In this document: positions 58,557-64,000 of the stretch, one piece after another | Numbering within the stretch: position 1 is the stretch's first letter | Layout of the letters: each line of letters starts with the position of its first letter | Source of the DNA: Amorphophallus konjac | Lineage: Eukaryota > Streptophyta > Magnoliopsida > Alismatales > Araceae | DNA: 64,000 nt | Direction of reading: 5' to 3' | NCBI GenBank assembly: GCA_022559845.1 | Contig: CM040121.1 | Location: 572,806,140-572,870,139 of the forward strand | Made by a program: the position numbers and the translations under genes | Notes under the pieces: model-generated | Seen by the model: the letters and a program-made list of their open reading frames with translations, nothing else | Databases searched by the model: none | What the model was told of the DNA's origin: nothing

Positions 58557-60040
58557 GTCGATTAGATTGATATTTCAGATTTTGGACTCCCAACCCGAAT
58601 TCTTTGATTTTAAATTAAGTTAGTTCAGAAAAAGATAATTTGAGCGCTAAGCTCAAATCGGATATCTGATTTGAATTTCATCAGTTCTCACAATTCACTC
58701 TCACCACTCCGATCATGTTGGAACAATGGCCACGCCCATCAAACTGATATTTCATATTTTGGACCCTAACTTGAGCTCTTTGATTTGTTTTAAACTAAGA
58801 TATAAGGGAGAATGTTATTTTGAGCGCCGAATCCAAATCGAATATCCGATTTGTATTTCGTTAGCTCTCCCAAATCACTTTCACTATCAAGTCGTGTGGG
58901 ATTAATCGGCATGTCGATCAGACTGGTATTTCATATTTTGTACCCCCAACCCGCTGTCTTTGATTTTAAACTAAGTTGGTTCAGAAAAGGGTAATTTGAG
59001 CGCCAAGTCTAAACTGGATGTCTGATTTGGATTTCATCAGCTCTCCGAAGTCACTCTAACCATCTAGGCCGTGTTGGAACAATTGACGCGCCGGTTAGAC
59101 CAACATTTTAAATTTTGGACGCCCAATTTGAGCTCTTTGATTTGTTTTAAACTACGTTAAAAGAGATAATATTATTTTGAGTCCCAAGCCCAAACCGAAT
59201 ATCCGATTTGTATTCTATAAGCTCTCCCAAGTCACGCACACGTCCCAGGTTGTGCAGGAACAATTAGGATGTTGATCAAGTTGATATTTCATATTTTAGA
59301 CCTCCCAATCCGGGTATCTGATTTAGATTCCATCAACTCTCCCAACTCACTCTCACTACCCATGTCGTGTTGGAACAATCGGCATGCCAATCACACCGGT
59401 ATTTTAGATTTTGGATCCCCCAATTTGAGCTATTTGATTTGTTTTAAACTAAGTTATAAGAGAGAATGTTATTTTGAGTGCCGAACTCAAACCAGATATC
59501 TGATTTGTATTCTGTCAACTCACTCAGGTCACTCTCGCCACCCAGATCGTGCTGGAATAATCGACACATCGATCATGTTGGTATTTCAGATTTTGGACAT
59601 TTCAACTTGAGTTCTTTGATTTTAAACTAAGCTAGTTCATAAAAGGGTAATTTGAGTGTCGAGTCCAAATCGGGTATCCGATTTGGATTCTGTCAACTCT
59701 CGCCGATCACTCTCACCACCTAGATCGTATTGGAACAATCGACATGCCAATCAGGTTGATATTTCAGATTTTGGATCCCCCGATCCGAGTTCTTTGATTT
59801 TAAACTAAGTTAGTTCGAAAAAGGATAATTTGAGCGTCAAACCCAAACCAGATATCCAATTTGAATTCTGTCAACTCTCTCCGGTCACTCTCACCACTTA
59901 AATTATGTTGGAATAATCGGCACGTCGATCAGTGTTGGAACAATCGGCACACCGATCATACTAGTATTTTAGATTTTAGACCCCCTAACCCAAGTTCTTT
60001 GATTTTAAACTAACTTAGTTCAGAAAGTCGAGCCCAAACC
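58557..60040 (+). repeat. ~180-bp satellite-like array, copy 2
   Basis: Same monomers in the same order as 17225-18740, including the shortened ~114-bp one, so the array was duplicated as a block and not expanded independently. Confidence 0.85.
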
Positions 60041-60239
60041 GGATCATAAGACAGACGACCGTAACACGATCGTCTCAAACTTCAACTCTGGCTCCGCCCT
60101 CTGAGTGCTCGGAGGAGGCTTTGATGTGGCTGCAAACAACAAGAAGGATGTTAGATCCCAATCAGAAGAAGATGATACCTTAAGCAAAGGCCCTACCGTG
60201 TGGCAGTGGGGGGCTCAACCCCAAGCACCTGAGGAGTGT

Positions 60240-60961
60240 GGGGGTCAACTTCAGGTCAGTGTCATGGAGGGGGTGACGAAGAATCACCTCAATCGCTATT
60301 GCCTCCTCCTTGGTTGGGGTCGGTGGTGTATCGATCGTGCAGATCTGGCGAAGGGTGGTAAAACTCCAATTGCTCGCTCGCTTGGCACCACCGATCTTGG
60401 TCAGAAAGACAAAGTGCTCTAACCAGCGCTTGATGTTGGAGACGATGAAAGAAAAGTAAATGAAGGTCCTCCTACTTCGAGCATGGAAGTTATAGGCGAG
60501 GGCTTCATAGCGAGGACAACGCTGAGTGCTGAAGAAATGACTGAAGTGCCAGAGGGTAAGGGTGAGACCTGCTTGGCGACAGACGTATGCAAAGGTGCAA
60601 AGAATACGCTAGGAATTGGGCGACAACTGCCCCGGTTCCAGACCGTAAAAATGGAGGACTGACTCAAAGAAGGCGGGGACAGGAACGTGGAAGCCAACCC
60701 TAAAAGCTTCTATGGAAATGTCGAGCCCCCCGGGGAAAGAACCCCCCCTAAGAAATCGCCATTCGTAAGGAAGACAATGTCAATATCTGTCGGGATTTGG
60801 GAAGCTTCCCTAAGACCATAAACTACCTAGTAGGTGATGTTGAAGTATGGGAGAAAGAGACTAGGACAGGCTCCCGAAGTGCTCGCAGTGCCACCACGGC
60901 TACTCTCTCCCTCACCAGAGGACCCGAAATCGGCTAGGACCAGCTTTCTACGTGGGGCCAT
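60240..60961 (-). pseudogene. PF04195-like pseudogene, copy 2
   Basis: ATG at 60961 (MAPRRKLVLADFG). Same frame breaks as copy 1, plus an extra stop in the QLSPNS(W) box near 60612 where TGG has become TAG. Confidence 0.6.
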
Positions 60962-61182
60962 GAGTTTGAGGGAAGGAGCAAGAAGGAGGAGAAGAGCCAC
61001 CCCAAGACGTTGAGCAAGCAGCAAAGGGGCGACAAGCAGTAGCACCGGAGGAGAGGAGTGTAGTGGTGCCCCTTCAGGTACCTCTTGCTCCTCTTATAGT
61101 ACCTCCAAGGAACAACACGTACGTCCACCTCGCCGTCACAAGGGAATGACCGAAAAGCCCAACCGCCACCGCCAGCGTACCC

Positions 61183-62872
61183 AACGGGAAAACCAAGCGC
61201 CTCTTCGATGCCTGTTATGCCCATTTCTCCAAGCACGAAACGACACTGCCAAGATGGCAGTGACGTCCTTCAGCATGAAGGAGAACCGCCTTTTGCACCA
61301 AGAAAGGCAATGTGTGGCGAGACTCCTCGTGTTAGAGGTATGAGAAGCTTCACGAAAGACTCCACCAAGTTTTACCCTCATCGGACCTCGGACAAACCCT
61401 CCCGAGCACCAAGCACTCTCGATGCCCAGAGTGTGCGGACAGTGAGGAGGAAAAATGAGCCAGGCCCAACACAGCGCGATAATGCCATACCCAACGTGGC
61501 ACGATAAATGCAAGGCCCATTACGGATTAGGGCGCCGAAGCCCAAAATGGTCCATCCCGACCAACTGGTGCCCCATTTAGGGTCCATAAAAGCTTCGCCA
61601 GCACACGGGCAGAATAGCTACGTGTGTGTGCTCCAAACACCGTAGAACTCACAAACCGATGAACGTTGGGGCTCCGATTACGAGACTTACCCTGACAATG
61701 ATCGAGTCACACTCACGTCGCCGAGATGTCCTCCATGAGATCTTCCCTCTTGGAGCGGGCGAGTGGACGGCAGATGATCCTCAGGATCGAACATGACACT
61801 ACGCCATTGTCAAGTCGGAGCACCACTGCCATCATATATAAATAGGCCCCCTAGAAGGGACAGAAAAGGGGAAAAAAGACACACACAGACACAGAGACAC
61901 AACAAAGGCAGGAAAAGGACAAAGGCACATATACTTACCACACACAGACCCCTTACGCGCTCACACAAACGGCTACTGAAGGCGACTCCAGCAGGATAGT
62001 AGTGAGAGAGAGGTCCCCTCCTAGTTCTTCTCCTCCTGTCTCTCTGAGCTAGGGTTGTCAATGGGCCGAGCCCGGGCCGAGCTTAGGTCGGCCAGGCCCG
62101 GGCCCGACTTTTCAAGATTAAGGCCCGAGTCAAGCTCGGACCCGACCTATGTCGGGCCAGGCCGGGTCGGCCGCGACATATGTAAAAAATACAAAGCCTG
62201 ACTAAGGCCCGGCCCGACAACTTAAATAAAATAATAAAATAATAAATTTAATAATATAAAACTTATAATCTCACTAAATTAATTAAAATTTTAATATTAA
62301 TTACATAATTTGTGTGAAAAGAGAGTTTTAAAATTTTAATTAAGTAAAATAACATAATTTTAATTAAACAATTTTTAAAATTTGAAGTGAGAATAAAAAA
62401 AGAGAGCGGGTCAGGCCGGCCCGCGGGCCGAACTCAAAGCCTTAGCCCGGCCCGCGAGTCTAGTCGGGTCGGGCTTTTAGGCCTGACTAAAAGCTCACGA
62501 GCCGAAAAAGACATTACAGCCCGATTCAAAATCGGGCCAGGCTCGCGGGCCTGTGGGGCCGGCTCAGTCCATTGACTGCCCTACTCTGAGCCCTCTCCAC
62601 CCCTCCGAGCACTCTCCACCCCCCCCCCCCCCCGCGCACTCTCTGAGCATTGCCCTCCACGCTACAGGCTTTTGTCTCTCTCCCTTTTCAACTTTCTTTT
62701 GGCTCTCTCGTACGGTCCTGATTTAAGCATCAGAGGGTTGTCCGCTAGGATCTCTCCCATAACTCCTTCTGACGCACCTTCTAGTGTATGCATGTTTTCT
62801 CAGGACGGTCTGTTGCTCTTCCCCAATAAACAAATCTCAAAGGTGTTGTACGAGATGAATGGGACATATTTT
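61183..62872 (+). repeat. LTR-like segment, end of tandem unit 2
   Basis: Counterpart of 56056-57754. TATA at about 61835-61845 (tatatataaatag), leader rich in acacacagaca, and a hAT-like copy inside. Confidence 0.6.
62050..62583. mobile_element. hAT-like non-autonomous element, copy 2
   Basis: 534 bp, terminal inverted repeats TAGGGTTGTCAATGGGCC and TAGGGCAGTCAATGGACT. Perfect 8-bp duplication ctctgagc at 62042-62049 and 62584-62591. Same site as copy 1, so the insertion predates the duplication. Confidence 0.9.
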
Positions 62873-62874
62873 AC

Positions 62875-63290
62875 CCTCTACAAGGGTGACATGAGAGAGC
62901 TAACAAAATCTAAATCGAATATCCGATTTGAACTCAACGCTCAAATTATCTTTTTTCGAACTACCTTAATTTAAAATCAAAGAACTCGGATTGAAGGGTC
63001 CAAAATCTGAAATACCAACATGATCGACGTTCAGATTATTCCAACACGATCTAGGTGGTGAAAGTGACATGTGAGAACTGACGGAATCTAAATCAGATAC
63101 GCAGTTTAGACTCGGCACTCAAATTACCTGTTTCCGAACCAACTTAGTTTAAAATCAAAAAACTCAGGTTGGGGTGTCCAAAATCTGAATAACCAGCCTG
63201 ATCGGTGTGCCGATAGTTCCAACATGGTCTGAGTGGTGAGAGTTAGTTGAGAGAGCTGACGGAATACAAATCGGATACCCAAATCTGGAT
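62875..63290 (-). repeat. Inverted monomers of the ~180-bp repeat
   Basis: Two to two and a half monomers in reverse orientation: gatccg/ttaaaatcaaaga, atatccgatttg and attgttcc/ttccaaca blocks read on the minus strand. They start right after tandem unit 2. Confidence 0.8.
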
Positions 63291-63436
63291 ATGTTTAAGT
63301 ATTCAAATCCAATTAAAATCCGATTCTTAAATATCTATATTCATTAATGTTTAAATGTATCCTTTAAGTAAAAACTATTCATTTAAGTCCTTTTAATTAT
63401 ATCCTTTTCCTTTAAAATATGTTAATGGGCCATCTA

Positions 63437-64000
63437 TGTAAAACTCATGATTTTTCGGATCAGAATCCGTGGGTTTCAAAGCACTTTCTAGGTCCCGATC
63501 GAGTTTTGTGATTAAATCGAATTGTTGGCTATCAGGCCTTCGGATCCCTGTGTAGGGTGAACCGTTGTGATTTCAGGCTCCGGGAGGTTGCAGGCTCGTT
63601 GTGCATTTTTCGAGGATCGTGGGGGTGATTTTTCTCTATTTTTCTTATTTCTCATATTTTTAAATCCCAAGTTATTTTCTATATAAACCAATCCCCACCC
63701 CTCTCACCCTCATTCTCACCCTCTCTCCTCTCGTTTTTCTCCCTCTCTTCTCCGGGCACCCAACGAAGTTGAGGGCAGACGAGGAGGAGGCGACATGGGG
63801 GCAGTGAGTGATCAAGGATGGAGCGAGGAACAAGGCGGTGGCGCGGTGGAGCTTGTTCGCGAGTTCGTAAAGTCGGCGTGGGTTCGAGGTTCATTTTCGC
63901 GTGGAATCGTCGTCCTCGGCGTGGGTTCGAGGTTCATTTTCGCGTGGAATCGTCATCCTCGGCGCGGAGAATTATCGGTGGAGGTAGGGGGATGGATCTC
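63437..64000 (+). repeat. Possible start of another LTR (partial)
   Basis: A TGTAAAACTCATG start near 63437, TATATAAAC at about 63680 and then a CT-rich leader follow the layout of the Tekay-like LTRs in plus orientation. A 43-bp tandem duplication (ggcgtgggttcgaggttc) lies at 63875-63959. The rest is outside the window. Confidence 0.35.

Larger units (their letters stand above)
57755..62872 (+). repeat. Tandem unit 2 (~5.1 kb)
   Basis: Repeats in the same order the sequence of 16426-19873 plus 56056-57754: CACTA subterminal DNA, satellite array, PF04195 pseudogene, LTR-like segment with hAT. The junction reads gacatatt|ttatgatgaa. It contains a single gtacc at 61178-61182, the empty site of element 2. 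Whether this is a tandem duplication or a tandem retroelement-type array cannot be settled by reading. Confidence 0.85.

Overview
The window looks like a stretch of a large, repeat-rich flowering-plant nuclear genome, probably pericentromeric or intergenic heterochromatin. Every recognisable coding region belongs to a plant transposon lineage: Ty3/Gypsy Tekay-type chromovirus, Ty3/Gypsy Tat, Ty1/Copia Sirevirus-like, CACTA-like and hAT-like. I found no host gene, tRNA, rRNA or CRISPR array. A monocot is plausible, but I cannot prove it from sequence alone.

The layout is a set of nested insertions. (1) Bases 1-15187 are the 3' end of a Sirevirus-like Copia element, with several polypurine tracts and then the 3' LTR from 2665. 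That LTR is split by an apparently intact, very young Tekay-type chromovirus on the minus strand (3294-13542; target-site duplication tccgg). (2) Bases 15188-16371 hold a Tat-like LTR fragment and AT-rich filler. (3) From 16372 a CACTA-like end starts a roughly 5.1 kb unit containing a ~180-bp satellite-like array, a minus-strand PF04195-like pseudogene and an LTR-like segment with a hAT element in it. The unit occurs twice in tandem: 16426-19873 continued at 56056-57754, then 57755-62872. (4) The first unit is split by element 2 (19874-56050, minus strand, duplication gtacc). Element 2 has two ~3 kb LTRs around an internal region of only 190 bp. The second unit keeps the matching empty site at 61178-61182. 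(5) The right LTR of element 2 is itself split by a Tat element (24843-54823, plus strand, duplication gcagg) with ~3.5 kb LTRs and a 23 kb internal region. (6) The gag of the Tat element is split by a solo LTR (29637-32853, duplication cccac). The last kilobase holds inverted satellite copies and probably the start of another LTR.

The Tat element has degenerate gag, protease, RT, RNase H, archaeal-type RNase H and integrase on the plus strand (28453-41347). Downstream, on the opposite strand, is a gene I can model as six exons (42543-48329). Exon 1 encodes a ~930-residue plant mobile domain protein with no stop. Later exons encode low-complexity and coiled-coil sequence, and exons 2 and 3 are related by duplication. 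A TATA box and a probable 5'-UTR intron lie upstream of it on its own strand.

The most unusual signals are these. Arrays of short perfect hairpins sit at the same relative place in three different Tekay-like LTR families, with stems that change sequence but stay paired. An antisense, spliced plant mobile domain gene rides in the Tat element. A long inverted repeat encloses the Tat primer-binding site. A gag zinc-motif module is repeated between protease and RT. The nonsense mutations fit methylation-type C-to-T decay.
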